Assembly (NCBI GenBank): GCA_028703215.1
Contig: JAQVNH010000023.1
Span: forward strand, 1 to 10,361
Source of the DNA: Eubacteriales bacterium
GTDB taxonomy: Bacteria; Bacillota; Clostridia; Acetivibrionales; STF1-152
Direction: 5' to 3'
DNA: 10,361 nt
Shown here: positions 1 through 7,359 of the stretch, in pieces
Layout: every line of letters begins with the position of its first letter
Position numbering within the stretch: the stretch's first letter is position 1
Position numbers and translations under genes: made by a program
The notes under the pieces: model-generated
Seen by the model: the letters and a program-made list of their open reading frames with translations, nothing else
The model's database searches: none
What the model was told of the DNA's origin: nothing

Positions 1-1043
1 GAGGCACCGCGGGACATGTCACACCTAATCTGGCGCTTGTTCCCTTATTGAAAAACAGAGGATACGAGCTTTCATATATCGGCACTCAAGAAGGGATCGA
101 AAAGAGACTGGTACAAGAAGCCGGGATAAGCTATTATCCTATTTCTGCCGGAAAACTCAGGCGTTACAGCGATTTTAAAAATATTTCTGACATAGGACGA
201 ATAATCAATGGATACTTTCAGGCATTGAAAATCATCAGGCAGCTCAAGCCCGACGCGATTTTCAGCAAGGGCGGGTTTGTTTCAGCCCCAGTGGTATGGG
301 CGGCAGCTTCCAAAAAGATTCCGATTGTCATTCATGAGTCCGATATCACTCCGGGTCTAGCCAATAAGCTCAGTCTGCCTTTCGCGAAAAAAATATGCTA
401 TTCGTTTCCTGAAACCGGAAAACACCTGGATCCCAAAAAGTCGGTTTACACGGGATTGCCTGTCAGAGAAGAGCTTCTTCGCGGAGATGCGCTCAAAGGA
501 CTGCAACTATGCGGATTCGATGAAAATAAACCTGTTATTCTGATAATCGGAGGGAGCAGGGGTTCAAAATTTCTGAATGACCAGATAAGAAGCTCACTTA
601 AGGAAATAACCGGAGAATTCAGGATCTGCCACATATGCGGTAATGGTGGCATCGATACCGGAATCGGCTTTACGGAAGATTATAAACAGTTTGAATATGC
701 GGGAGAAGAGCTTGCAGACCTTTACGCAATGTCGGATTTGGTCATTTCAAGGGCCGGCGCAACGGTGCTTTTTGAACTGGCTGAGCTTAAGAAACCAAAT
801 ATCCTGGTGCCGCTGACACTCAAGGCGAGCAGGGGAGATCAGATATTGAACGCGGAGTCATTTGAGAGGGCGGGTTTCAGCTATATTCTCAATGAGGAAA
901 CACTTACAGGAACAAAACTGGTATCCGCGATCAGGGATGTTTACAAGCGAAAAGAAGAATATATTGAAAATATGAAAAAGGCCGCCTCTTCTAACAGCTT
1001 AGAAAAGGTCGTAAAAGTAATTGAAGATGCTGTGAGCAAATGA
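1..1043 (+). CDS. murG: MurG, lipid II-forming GlcNAc transferase (5' end cut by window edge)
   Basis: UDP-N-acetylglucosamine:N-acetylmuramyl-(pentapeptide) pyrophosphoryl-undecaprenol GlcNAc transferase. It converts lipid I to lipid II at the inner face of the membrane. The reading frame is open from the first base: codons from position 3 read GTAGHVTPNLAL, the first glycine-rich loop of MurG, so the true start lies about ten codons upstream. The TTG at 48 is internal. Other family marks are GGFVSAPVVWAA (donor/acceptor cleft), HESDITPGLANK (equivalent of the HEQN..PG..NK motif), GGSRGSKFLN (second glycine-rich loop) and SRAGATVLFELAELKKP, which in the family contacts UDP-GlcNAc. About 346 residues are visible, against a usual total near 355-360, so the C-terminus is complete (TGA 1041-1043). 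HESD in place of HEQN is, to my knowledge, common in clostridial MurG. Upstream genes, probably cell-wall genes, lie outside the window. Confidence 0.95.
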   Translation, partial: GTAGHVTPNLALVPLLKNRGYELSYIGTQEGIEKRLVQEAGISYYPISAGKLRRYSDFKNISDIGRIINGYFQALKIIRQLKPDAIFSKGGFVSAPVVWAAASKKIPIVIHESDITPGLANKLSLPFAKKICYSFPETGKHLDPKKSVYTGLPVREELLRGDALKGLQLCGFDENKPVILIIGGSRGSKFLNDQIRSSLKEITGEFRICHICGNGGIDTGIGFTEDYKQFEYAGEELADLYAMSDLVISRAGATVLFELAELKKPNILVPLTLKASRGDQILNAESFERAGFSYILNEETLTGTKLVSAIRDVYKRKEEYIENMKKAASSNSLEKVVKVIEDAVSK

Positions 1044-1160
1044 CTGCCAAGACGCTTTAATGCCAATAAAGGCCCTGAAATGCCCGAAAAGCCTTAAAAA
1101 GACCTATGTAAGACCTAAATAGGCCCGTAAATGTCCTTAAGTTTTGCAAATACCCAAAAT
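1041..1160. repeat. Degenerate 10-bp periodic array with phased A-runs
   Basis: Directly after the murG stop, about twelve consecutive 10-nt units follow a loose pattern: a G/C-rich start such as GCC, GACC or GGCCC, then an A-rich end. Units from 1061 read TGCCAATAAA, GGCCCTGAAA, TGCCCGAAAA, GCCTTAAAAA, then GACCTATGTA, AGACCTAAAT, AGGCCCGTAA, ATGTCCTTAA, GTTTTGCAAA and TACCCAAAAT. The spacing is close to one helical turn, so the A-runs fall on one face of the DNA, as in intrinsically bent DNA. The array ends about 45 nt before the radC -35 box. Periodicity is seen directly. Bending and any regulatory role are inference. Confidence 0.6.
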
Positions 1161-1165
1161 CTTCC

Positions 1166-1194
1166 CTTTGATAATGTTCAGTAATTGAACAAAG
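1166..1194. promoter_or_regulatory. Small inverted repeat upstream of the radC promoter
   Basis: GTTCA (1176-1180) and TGAAC (1186-1190) are separated by GTAAT. Further out, CTTTG at 1166-1170 can pair with CAAAG at 1190-1194, as an alternative to full use of the inner arm. The element ends 9 nt before the radC -35 box, a position that would suit an operator or activator site. The arms are in GTTC...GAAC order, so this is not a LexA-type GAAC...GTTC box. It could be chance in AT-rich DNA. Confidence 0.3.
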
Positions 1195-1203
1195 AAAACG
1201 GAC

Positions 1204-1231
1204 TTGTTATATCTAGTAAAAATGGTATAAT
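1204..1231 (+). promoter_or_regulatory. Sigma-A-type promoter for radC
   Basis: A perfect -10 box, TATAAT (1226-1231), is preceded by TTGTTA (1204-1209) at 16-nt spacing. The predicted transcript starts near 1238, giving a leader of about 25 nt before the radC ATG at 1262. This also argues against the in-frame ATG at 1232, which directly abuts the -10 box and would not be on the transcript. Confidence 0.7.
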
Positions 1232-1261
1232 ATGTATATTTCTTTTTTCCAAGAGGAGCTT

Positions 1262-1939
1262 ATGAAAAAACAGCCTCATTCGGGACACAGGGAAAGGGTG
1301 AAGGCAAGGTTTTTGACCGAGGGTCTTGACGCTTTCGAGGATCATCAGGTGCTTGAATTGCTCCTGTTTTACTGTATACCCAGAAAGGATACGAATGAGC
1401 TGGCGCATAGTTTGATAAATGAATTCGGATCCATATCGGGGGTATTCGAGGCTGATCCGGAGGATATAAAAAGGAAATGCAAAGTCTCCTCAAGCACTTC
1501 TCTTCTTCTGTCACTGGTTCCGTCTTTATGCAGAAGATATACCAACAGGAAATGGGGCGACAAACCCGTCCTGGACTCATCTCATAAAGCCGGCAGCTAT
1601 TCCGTGACACTATTTGCGGGAAGAAAATACGAAGCATTCTATACCATTTGCCTCGACTCACAAAACAAAGTAAACCATGCGGTGCTTGTGCACGAGGGCA
1701 CGCTCAACGAAGCGCCGGTTTATCCGAGACTCATCGTCGAGGCTGCGCTCAGGCATCAGGCAAACAGCGTCATACTCGCGCATAACCATCCCGGTGGAAG
1801 TCTAACGCCTTCGGGTGCAGATATCGAGGTGACCCGGAGGATAAAGGCGGCGCTTGAGCCGATTTCGGTAAAGGTCAATGACCATATTATCGTAGCGGGA
1901 GAAATATACGTGAGTTTTGCCGAAAAAGGATTATTATAG
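1262..1939 (+). CDS. radC: RadC family JAB/MPN (JAMM) domain protein
   Basis: A 225-residue RadC/UPF0758 family protein. The family joins an N-terminal helix-hairpin-helix-like region to a C-terminal JAMM metalloprotease-like domain. Its cellular role is unsettled; the old assignment to DNA repair is doubtful. The N-terminus carries the typical HSGHRERVKARFLTEGLDAF block. The JAMM zinc motif is HNHP at residues 174-177 with Ser and Asp in the expected H-x-H-x7-S-x2-D spacing, Asp being residue 187. The usual HPSGD text is HPGGS here, but the metal ligands are intact. The start at 1262 is chosen because GAGGAG (1253-1258) precedes it and family members begin here. The in-frame ATG at 1232 sits against the -10 box. 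The gene appears to be a single-gene unit with its own promoter. A weak TATACT at 1965-1970 in the following gap could serve the next operon, but it has no convincing -35 box. Confidence 0.93.
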   Translation: MKKQPHSGHRERVKARFLTEGLDAFEDHQVLELLLFYCIPRKDTNELAHSLINEFGSISGVFEADPEDIKRKCKVSSSTSLLLSLVPSLCRRYTNRKWGDKPVLDSSHKAGSYSVTLFAGRKYEAFYTICLDSQNKVNHAVLVHEGTLNEAPVYPRLIVEAALRHQANSVILAHNHPGGSLTPSGADIEVTRRIKAALEPISVKVNDHIIVAGEIYVSFAEKGLL

Positions 1940-1995
1940 ACACCGCTGAATTGTTGTAATATTATATACTGAATGATGTGGGAAAGAGGCAACAT

Positions 1996-3777
1996 ATGAC
2001 AAGCAAATTCAAATTATTTACAGGCCTTTTAAAAGGCAATAAACTCAAATATTCGGTCGCATTTACGGCTGTAATGCTTGCTGATGTTTTTGCGCTTGTT
2101 TCTCCGCTGGTCATAAGGTTCACCATGGACACGGTCATTGGAGGAATGCCCGCTGATCTGCCATCATGGTTTTTAGGCATCATAAAAAATATTGGCGGAA
2201 CTGAGGCACTTTCCTCAAAGATCTGGATATTGACGATCGTTCTTGTTATTTTAGCTGCCTTGAATGGGATGGCGGCATTTATTAAATCAAAATATCTGGC
2301 CAGGGCATCGGAAAGCATATCGCTGAATATCAGAAACAGCCTCTACGAAAAGCTGCACCGGCTTCCGTACAATTATTATATAAAGGCACAAACAGGCGAC
2401 CTTGTACAGCGTTGCTCATCAGATGTCGAAACGGTCAGGCGCTTTATGGGCGTTCAGCTTATCGAAGTCGGGCATGTGCTTTTTCTGGCGATCATAATCA
2501 TAAGCATAACTATGACGCTCAATACAACTCTTTCACTTGTTTCAATGGCTCTTTTCCCTGTAATAATGCTCTTTTCGTTTATCTTTTTTGTTAAAGTCAG
2601 GAAGCTTTTTAAGGAAAGCGACGAAGCGGAGGGAAGCCTTTCTGCGGTGCTTCAGGAAAATATCACCGGTGTCAGGGTGGTTCGCGCTTTTGCAAGGCAA
2701 GGGTTTGAATATGAAAAATTCAGTGAAAAAAACAATACGTTCAGGAACCTGTCATATAAATTGAACACCGTATTTGCATTTTTCTGGTCAATGTCAGATC
2801 TGCTCTGCACTTTGCAGCTTTCAGTCGTAAGTATCCTGGGGATATATATGGCGGCAGTCGGACATATCTCGCTGGGTACATTCTTTGTGTTCGCGGCTTA
2901 CGAGTCTATGCTTATCTGGCCTATTCGCCAGCTTGGAAGAATTTTTGCGGATATGGGCAAAATGACTGTTTCGCTTGAAAGGATACACGAGGTGCTCTCG
3001 GAGCCTGTCGAAGAAATGACTGACAGCGGACTTAAACCTGAAATCAAGGGAAATATAGAATTTAAAAATGTTTCGTTCGGCTATGAAAACAGCGGGAAAG
3101 TGCTTGATGACGTTACATTCAGTGTTAAGGAGGGGCAGACGGTAGCCATCCTCGGACCAACGGGCTCAGGCAAATCGACCTTGATCCTGCTGCTTCAGAG
3201 ACTCTATGACTACCAGGAAGGGAGCATTAAGATTGACGGTGCGGAATTAAAGGACATCGACAAGAAATGGCTGAGGCAAAAAATCGGACTGATACTGCAG
3301 GATCCGTTTCTTTTTTCTAAAACCATTAAGGAGAATATTGCGCTGTCTAAGCCGAATGCTTCTGACAAGGAGATTTTCAGAGTAGCGAAGATAGTATCTA
3401 TTCACAATGCGATCAAAGGATTTGAAAAAGGATACAACACTGAAATAGGAGAACGCGGCGTCACTTTATCCGGCGGAGAAAAACAAAGAGTAGTGATTGC
3501 GCGAAGTATAATCAGGGATTGCCCGGTTTTGATATTCGACGACTCTTTAAGCGCAGTCGATACCGGAACGGATGCCGAAATAAGGAGGGCGCTGCAGGAG
3601 AAGACAAAGCGCGTAACAACTTTTATAATTTCGCATAGAATAACGACCTTGTCTCAAGCTGATCTGATACTGGTTCTGGAAAACGGGAAAATCACGCAGT
3701 CAGGGAACCATCAGGAACTTGTGGCTCAAAAAGGCATGTACCAGAGGATTTGGGAACTTCAGACAAGCATGAGGTAG
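1996..3777 (+). CDS. ABC exporter half-transporter, subunit with degenerate ATP site (BmrC/TM287-like)
   Basis: A 593-residue type IV ABC exporter half: about six membrane segments (roughly residues 19-42, 76-95, 155-200 and 258-305) followed by a nucleotide-binding domain. Visible motifs are Walker A GPTGSGKST (387-395), Q-loop Gln435, signature LSGGE (491-495), Walker B ending FDD (Asp515-Asp516), D-loop SAVD (519-522) and H-loop His547. The catalytic glutamate after Walker B is replaced by Asp516 (codon 3541-3543), the hallmark of the non-canonical subunit in heterodimers such as TM287/288, BmrCD and LmrCD. The signature is canonical and should complete the active site of the partner encoded 25 nt downstream. 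The start is ATG 1996, preceded 6 nt upstream by AAAGAGG (1983-1989). The upstream in-frame GTG at 1978 lacks a comparable site. The substrate cannot be read from sequence; drugs, lipids or peptides are all possible. Confidence 0.92.
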   Translation: MTSKFKLFTGLLKGNKLKYSVAFTAVMLADVFALVSPLVIRFTMDTVIGGMPADLPSWFLGIIKNIGGTEALSSKIWILTIVLVILAALNGMAAFIKSKYLARASESISLNIRNSLYEKLHRLPYNYYIKAQTGDLVQRCSSDVETVRRFMGVQLIEVGHVLFLAIIIISITMTLNTTLSLVSMALFPVIMLFSFIFFVKVRKLFKESDEAEGSLSAVLQENITGVRVVRAFARQGFEYEKFSEKNNTFRNLSYKLNTVFAFFWSMSDLLCTLQLSVVSILGIYMAAVGHISLGTFFVFAAYESMLIWPIRQLGRIFADMGKMTVSLERIHEVLSEPVEEMTDSGLKPEIKGNIEFKNVSFGYENSGKVLDDVTFSVKEGQTVAILGPTGSGKSTLILLLQRLYDYQEGSIKIDGAELKDIDKKWLRQKIGLILQDPFLFSKTIKENIALSKPNASDKEIFRVAKIVSIHNAIKGFEKGYNTEIGERGVTLSGGEKQRVVIARSIIRDCPVLIFDDSLSAVDTGTDAEIRRALQEKTKRVTTFIISHRITTLSQADLILVLENGKITQSGNHQELVAQKGMYQRIWELQTSMR

Positions 3778-3802
3778 AGAAAGCAAGGAAAGAGAGATAT
3801 AT

Positions 3803-5632
3803 ATGAGTATTTTTGAAGAGGAAGAATATTCCAGGCATCTGGATTTTGGGCTTTGGAAAAAGGTGTTGAAATTTACCTTGCCGCACCGCAAATTTTTGAT
3901 CATTCTCATTGCTGAAATGATTATTATGGCGGCTGCGGACGTTATTTTTCCGTTGTTTACAAAATATGCGGTTGACCGCTTCATTATTCCGAAAACAACT
4001 GAAGGAATGATTCCTTTCGCGATAGCATTTGTACTTTTGGGAATTTTCCAGGGCATAAACGTTTATATTTTCATTCGGGCAGCGGGAAAGATAGAAACCT
4101 TTGTATGCGCAGATATCAGGAGCAGCGCATTTAAACGCCTTCAGGAGCTTTCTCTTTCATATTACGATAAAACTCCGGCAGGATGGATAATTGCTCGTTT
4201 GACTTCCGATGTGCAACGACTCGGTGAAATAATAGCATGGGGGTCGGTAAACCTTGTATGGGCAACTGCGGTCATGACAGCGATCATAGGGGTTATGTTT
4301 GTTATGAACTGGAAGCTTGCGCTTGTGACGCTGTCGGTAATACCGCCGCTGGCCGTAATAAGCGTCTACTTCCAGAGAAAAATTCTGAAAGCGTACAGAC
4401 AGGTAAGAAAGACCAACTCCAAAATCACAGGAGCTTTCAGTGAAGGCCTGATGGGTGCGACGACCACAAAAACGCTTGCCCGCGAGGAACAGAATATCTC
4501 CGAGTTTAAAGAGCTGACTGGAAACATGTACAAGTTTTCGAATAAGGCCGCACTCATTTCAGCCGTTTACGTGCCGATAGTGCTTGTCCTGGGGAGCATC
4601 GGGATAGGTATCGCTCTTTGGTCAGGAGGAAGCAAGGTCATTGCGGGCACAATAACATACGGAACTTTGGTCGCATTTATAAACTATGCGATATGGTTTT
4701 TTGAACCGGTAAAAGATGTCACCAGATTGTTTGCGGAAATGCAGTATGCGCAGGCTTCCGGAGAAAGAGTCCTTTCGCTTGTGGACACAAAACCGGATGT
4801 AACCGACAGCGATAAGATAGTCTCAGCATACGGAGATTTCTTTAAACCGCGCAAAAAAAACTGGCCGGACATAAAGGGCCGTGTCACATTTGAAAATGTC
4901 ACATTTGAATACAGCAACGGTGAAAAAGTACTTAAAAATTTCAACCTGGATGTCCGTCCGGGTGAAAATATAGCGCTGGTCGGGGAAACGGGAGCGGGGA
5001 AAACAACTATCGTAAATCTTGCCTGCAGGTTTTACGAACCTACAGCAGGAAGGATCCTGATAGACGGGGTCGACTACAAAGAGCGTTCTCAGGGATGGCT
5101 TCAGTCCGCGCTCGGCTATGTGCTGCAGACACCGCATTTATTCAGCGGCACGGTAATGGAAAATATACGATACGGAAATCTCGATGCAAGCGACGAAGAG
5201 GTCATAAATTCAGCAAAGGCAGTCAGCGCGCATGAATTTATATTGAAACTTGAAAACGGCTATGAAACCGAGGTGGGTGAAAACGGAAACAGGCTTTCAA
5301 CAGGGCAAAAGCAGCTTGTATCCTTCGCCCGCGCGGTGATAGGAAGTCCTGCGATTTTTGTGCTCGACGAGGCAACTTCTTCGATCGACACAGAAACTGA
5401 ACAGGCGATCCAAAATGCAATAAAAACAGTTCTCGATAACAGGACAAGCTTCGTCATAGCGCACAGACTGTCAACCATCCGAAACGCTCACAGGATATTG
5501 GTCCTGCATGACGGGGAAGTAGTCGAGGCAGGGACGCATGAGGAACTCATAAATAAAAAAGGCATGTACTTTGATTTATATACAAATCAATATTTGGTCG
5601 AGCAGACAAGAAGAATTATTGACAGCAATTAA
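3803..5632 (+). CDS. ABC exporter half-transporter, catalytic subunit (BmrD/TM288-like)
   Basis: A 609-residue partner half-transporter with about six membrane segments (roughly 31-52, 69-90, 150-190 and 252-303) and a C-terminal nucleotide-binding domain. Motifs are Walker A GETGAGKTT (394-402), Q-loop Gln442, signature LSTGQ (498-502), Walker B VLDE (Asp522-Glu523), D-loop SSID (526-529) and H-loop His554. The catalytic Glu523 is present, but the signature has Thr for the first Gly of LSGGQ. This is the reciprocal of the upstream subunit: one consensus site (this Walker A/B with the partner's LSGGE) and one degenerate site (the partner's Asp with this LSTGQ). A stretch of about 25 residues with FKPRKKNWPDIKG (346-358) links the membrane and ATPase domains. 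AAGGAAAGAGAG upstream of ATG 3803 gives a plausible ribosome site. The queT-like gene follows after 12 nt, so the three genes are probably one transcript. Confidence 0.92.
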   Translation: MSIFEEEEYSRHLDFGLWKKVLKFTLPHRKFLIILIAEMIIMAAADVIFPLFTKYAVDRFIIPKTTEGMIPFAIAFVLLGIFQGINVYIFIRAAGKIETFVCADIRSSAFKRLQELSLSYYDKTPAGWIIARLTSDVQRLGEIIAWGSVNLVWATAVMTAIIGVMFVMNWKLALVTLSVIPPLAVISVYFQRKILKAYRQVRKTNSKITGAFSEGLMGATTTKTLAREEQNISEFKELTGNMYKFSNKAALISAVYVPIVLVLGSIGIGIALWSGGSKVIAGTITYGTLVAFINYAIWFFEPVKDVTRLFAEMQYAQASGERVLSLVDTKPDVTDSDKIVSAYGDFFKPRKKNWPDIKGRVTFENVTFEYSNGEKVLKNFNLDVRPGENIALVGETGAGKTTIVNLACRFYEPTAGRILIDGVDYKERSQGWLQSALGYVLQTPHLFSGTVMENIRYGNLDASDEEVINSAKAVSAHEFILKLENGYETEVGENGNRLSTGQKQLVSFARAVIGSPAIFVLDEATSSIDTETEQAIQNAIKTVLDNRTSFVIAHRLSTIRNAHRILVLHDGEVVEAGTHEELINKKGMYFDLYTNQYLVEQTRRIIDSN

Positions 5633-5635
5633 AAC

Positions 5636-5642
5636 AGGGAGG
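5636..5642 (+). promoter_or_regulatory. Ribosome binding site of queT with ambiguous start
   Basis: AGGGAGG is a strong Shine-Dalgarno sequence but is 2 nt from ATG 5645 and 5 nt from TTG 5648. Spacing favours TTG, codon strength favours ATG. The two choices differ by one residue. Confidence 0.6.
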
Positions 5643-5644
5643 AT

Positions 5645-6127
5645 ATGTTGAAAAAAACCGTGTACATAACCCAGGCTGCCATAATAGCAGCCATGTATGC
5701 AGCCCTCACATATTTAATGGCTCCCATAAGTTATGGCCAGCTGCAGATAAGGGTGTCGGAAGCGCTCACGATACTTCCGTTTTTTACTCCTGCCGCTATA
5801 CCCGGATTGTTTGTCGGTTGTTTTGCGGCCAATATTCTCGGTCCCAACGGACTGCCGGATATAATAGCTGGGAGCTTCGCAACGCTTATAGCAGCAGTGA
5901 TGTCAAGGCATATCCGAAAGAAGTGGCTTGTACCGCTTCCTCCGGTTCTTGTAAACGCCGTCGTGATCGGACTGATGCTGAATTACATTACAAAAGCGCC
6001 TCTTCTCATGACGATGCTATACATTTTTGCCGGTCAGACGATTTCATGCTATGGACTCGGATACCCTCTTTTACTGCTCCTGAACAGGCACAGGGACAAA
6101 ATATTCGGTAAATTTACGGGTAAATAA
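5645..6127 (+). CDS. queT: QueT family transporter (ECF S-component, queuosine-precursor type)
   Basis: A 160-residue, very hydrophobic membrane protein of the QueT family (PF06177), thought to be the substrate-binding S-component of an energy-coupling-factor transporter importing a queuosine precursor such as preQ1. Family marks are APISYGQLQIRVSEALTILP (26-45), the GLPDIIAGSFATLIAA block (69-84) and PLPPVLVNAVVIG (97-109). The first helix has overlapping AxxxA spacing (Ala11/15/19 and Ala12/16/20), the feature S-components use to dock on EcfT. No ECF ATPase or EcfT gene is in the window, so it would use a shared module encoded elsewhere. AGGGAGG (5636-5642) lies only 2 nt before ATG 5645; the TTG at 5648 has better spacing (5 nt), so the protein may be one residue shorter. 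The preQ1 specificity is inferred from the family only. Confidence 0.82.
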   Translation: MLKKTVYITQAAIIAAMYAALTYLMAPISYGQLQIRVSEALTILPFFTPAAIPGLFVGCFAANILGPNGLPDIIAGSFATLIAAVMSRHIRKKWLVPLPPVLVNAVVIGLMLNYITKAPLLMTMLYIFAGQTISCYGLGYPLLLLLNRHRDKIFGKFTGK

Positions 6128-6134
6128 CCCTGTT

Positions 6135-6152
6135 AAGTTGATAAATCGACTT
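6135..6152. promoter_or_regulatory. Candidate operator: 18-nt imperfect palindrome over the -35 box
   Basis: AAGTTGAT (6135-6142), AA, ATCGACTT (6145-6152): two 8-nt arms with one mismatch (T against C) around a 2-nt centre. It covers the entire -35 hexamer TTGATA (6138-6143) of the homocysteine operon promoter. A dimeric repressor bound here would block RNA polymerase. There is no poly-T tract after it, so it is not a convincing terminator for queT. The regulator is unknown. Confidence 0.45.
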
Positions 6153-6166
6153 CCGGGGATTATAAT
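6138..6166 (+). promoter_or_regulatory. Near-consensus sigma-A promoter of the homocysteine operon
   Basis: TTGATA (6138-6143), exactly 17 nt of spacer, then a perfect TATAAT (6161-6166). The predicted start near 6173 leaves a leader of about 26 nt, too short for a SAM or T-box riboswitch. Control, if any, would therefore act at the DNA level. Confidence 0.8.
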
Positions 6167-6198
6167 ATAACAAAACAAATCCGACAGTGAGGTCGCTC

Positions 6199-7359
6199 AT
6201 GGCGCACAAGAGTCTAGAAGAAATAAACGAGAAAATAAAAAAGGGCATAGCGGTTGTCGTAACGGCCGAGGAAGTCATAGGAATCGTCGATGAAATGGGT
6301 CCCAAAAAGGCTGCTGAAGAGGTCGATGTCGTAACAACAGGAACCTTCGGAGCAATGTGCTCGACAGGGATGTTCATAAATTTCGGTCATTCAACGCCTC
6401 CGATAAGGATGACGCGCGTCTGGCTGAATGATGTTCCTGCTTTCGCAGGTCTCGCCGCTGTCGATTCATATATCGGCGCAACAGAGCTCTCAAAGACCAG
6501 GGGCATGGAATACGGCGGAGCTCACGTCATTGAAGATCTCATAGCGGGGAAAGACATAAATCTTTATGCGGAATCGTATGGAACCGACTGTTATCCCAGA
6601 AAAGAAATATCAACGACCATAAATAAAAGCAATATTAACCAGGCATACATGTTCAATCCGCGAAATGCTTATCAGAACTATCCTGCCGCATGCAACATGT
6701 CCGACAGGATCATTTATACATATATGGGCACGCTGCTTCCCAACGGAGGGAATGTTACTTATTGCACCGCGGGGTGTCTCAGTCCTCTTATCAATGATCC
6801 CGAGTATCGCACGATAGGCATAGGCACACGTGTTTTCCTCGGAGGGGCTCAGGGATATGTGGCATGGGAGGGGACTCAGCACAATCCGGACCAGGAACGA
6901 GGAGAAAACGGAGTGCCGATTTCACTCGCGGGCACGCTGGCTCTTATCGGAGACATCAAGCAGATGAGCACAAGGTTTATTAAAGCCGCAGTTTACCAAA
7001 ATTACGGGATCTCGATGTTTATGGGAGTGGGTATACCGATACCGATCCTTGACGAGGACATGATCAGGAAAACAGCTGTGAAAGACAGCGAGATATTTAC
7101 TGACATAGTCGACAAAAGCGGGCATGAGGGGGTCATCCGCAGAGTTTCTTATGCCGAGCTCAGAAGCGGCTCAGTTGAATTGAAAGGCAGAAGAGTCCAG
7201 ACATCGCCTCTTTCAAGTCTGAAAGTCGCAAGGGAAATCGCGGCGCTGCTGAAGGAAGAGGTAAAAAAGGGTGAGTTCACTCTGACACAGCCAGTTGCGG
7301 GATTGCCAAGGCACAATACCGTCAATAAACTCGAAATAAGGGGAAACAGCAATGAATAA
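6199..7359 (+). CDS. DUF39/HcyBio protein, probable L-aspartate semialdehyde sulfurtransferase
   Basis: A 386-residue protein of the COG1900/DUF39 (HcyBio, PF01837) family. In Methanosarcina acetivorans the homologue MA1821, with MA1822, is needed to make homocysteine from L-aspartate semialdehyde and sulfide. Recognisable text includes VVTTGTFGAMCSTGMFINFG, HSTPPIRM, YGTDCYPRKE, a Gly/Cys segment TYCTAGCLSP and FLGGAQGYVAWEGTQHNP. Cysteines are at 54, 131, 165, 189 and 193. Cys54 and Cys131 sit in the most conserved blocks and are the best candidates for persulfide or catalytic roles. The protein ends after the core domain, with no CBS domains, as in the MA1821 type. The start at ATG 6199 is set by GAGGT (6189-6193), 5 nt away; the in-frame GTG at 6187 overlaps that site. 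The stop overlaps the next gene by 8 nt, which suggests coupled translation. The family call is strong. The bacterial reaction is inferred from the archaeal work. Confidence 0.9.
   Translation: MAHKSLEEINEKIKKGIAVVVTAEEVIGIVDEMGPKKAAEEVDVVTTGTFGAMCSTGMFINFGHSTPPIRMTRVWLNDVPAFAGLAAVDSYIGATELSKTRGMEYGGAHVIEDLIAGKDINLYAESYGTDCYPRKEISTTINKSNINQAYMFNPRNAYQNYPAACNMSDRIIYTYMGTLLPNGGNVTYCTAGCLSPLINDPEYRTIGIGTRVFLGGAQGYVAWEGTQHNPDQERGENGVPISLAGTLALIGDIKQMSTRFIKAAVYQNYGISMFMGVGIPIPILDEDMIRKTAVKDSEIFTDIVDKSGHEGVIRRVSYAELRSGSVELKGRRVQTSPLSSLKVAREIAALLKEEVKKGEFTLTQPVAGLPRHNTVNKLEIRGNSNE

Noticed and set aside
1060..1122. 20-codon ORF starting MPIKALKCPKSLKK in the murG-radC gap
   Set aside because: There is no ribosome binding site, and the basic composition follows from the GCC/AAA decamer pattern.
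1176..1190. Possible LexA (SOS) box upstream of radC
   Set aside because: Arms are GTTC...GAAC, the reverse of the GAAC-N4-GTTC arrangement of Firmicute LexA boxes, and the spacing does not fit.
1232..1261. N-terminal extension of radC from ATG 1232
   Set aside because: The codon abuts the TATAAT box and would lie upstream of the predicted transcript start; the extra ten residues have no family match that I recognise, while ATG 1262 has a ribosome site.
4882..4909. Exact 13-nt direct repeat TGTCACATTTGAA with 15-nt period
   Set aside because: It encodes the VTFEN-VTFEY strand at the start of the nucleotide-binding domain, a normal motif in this family; the repetition is explained by protein sequence.
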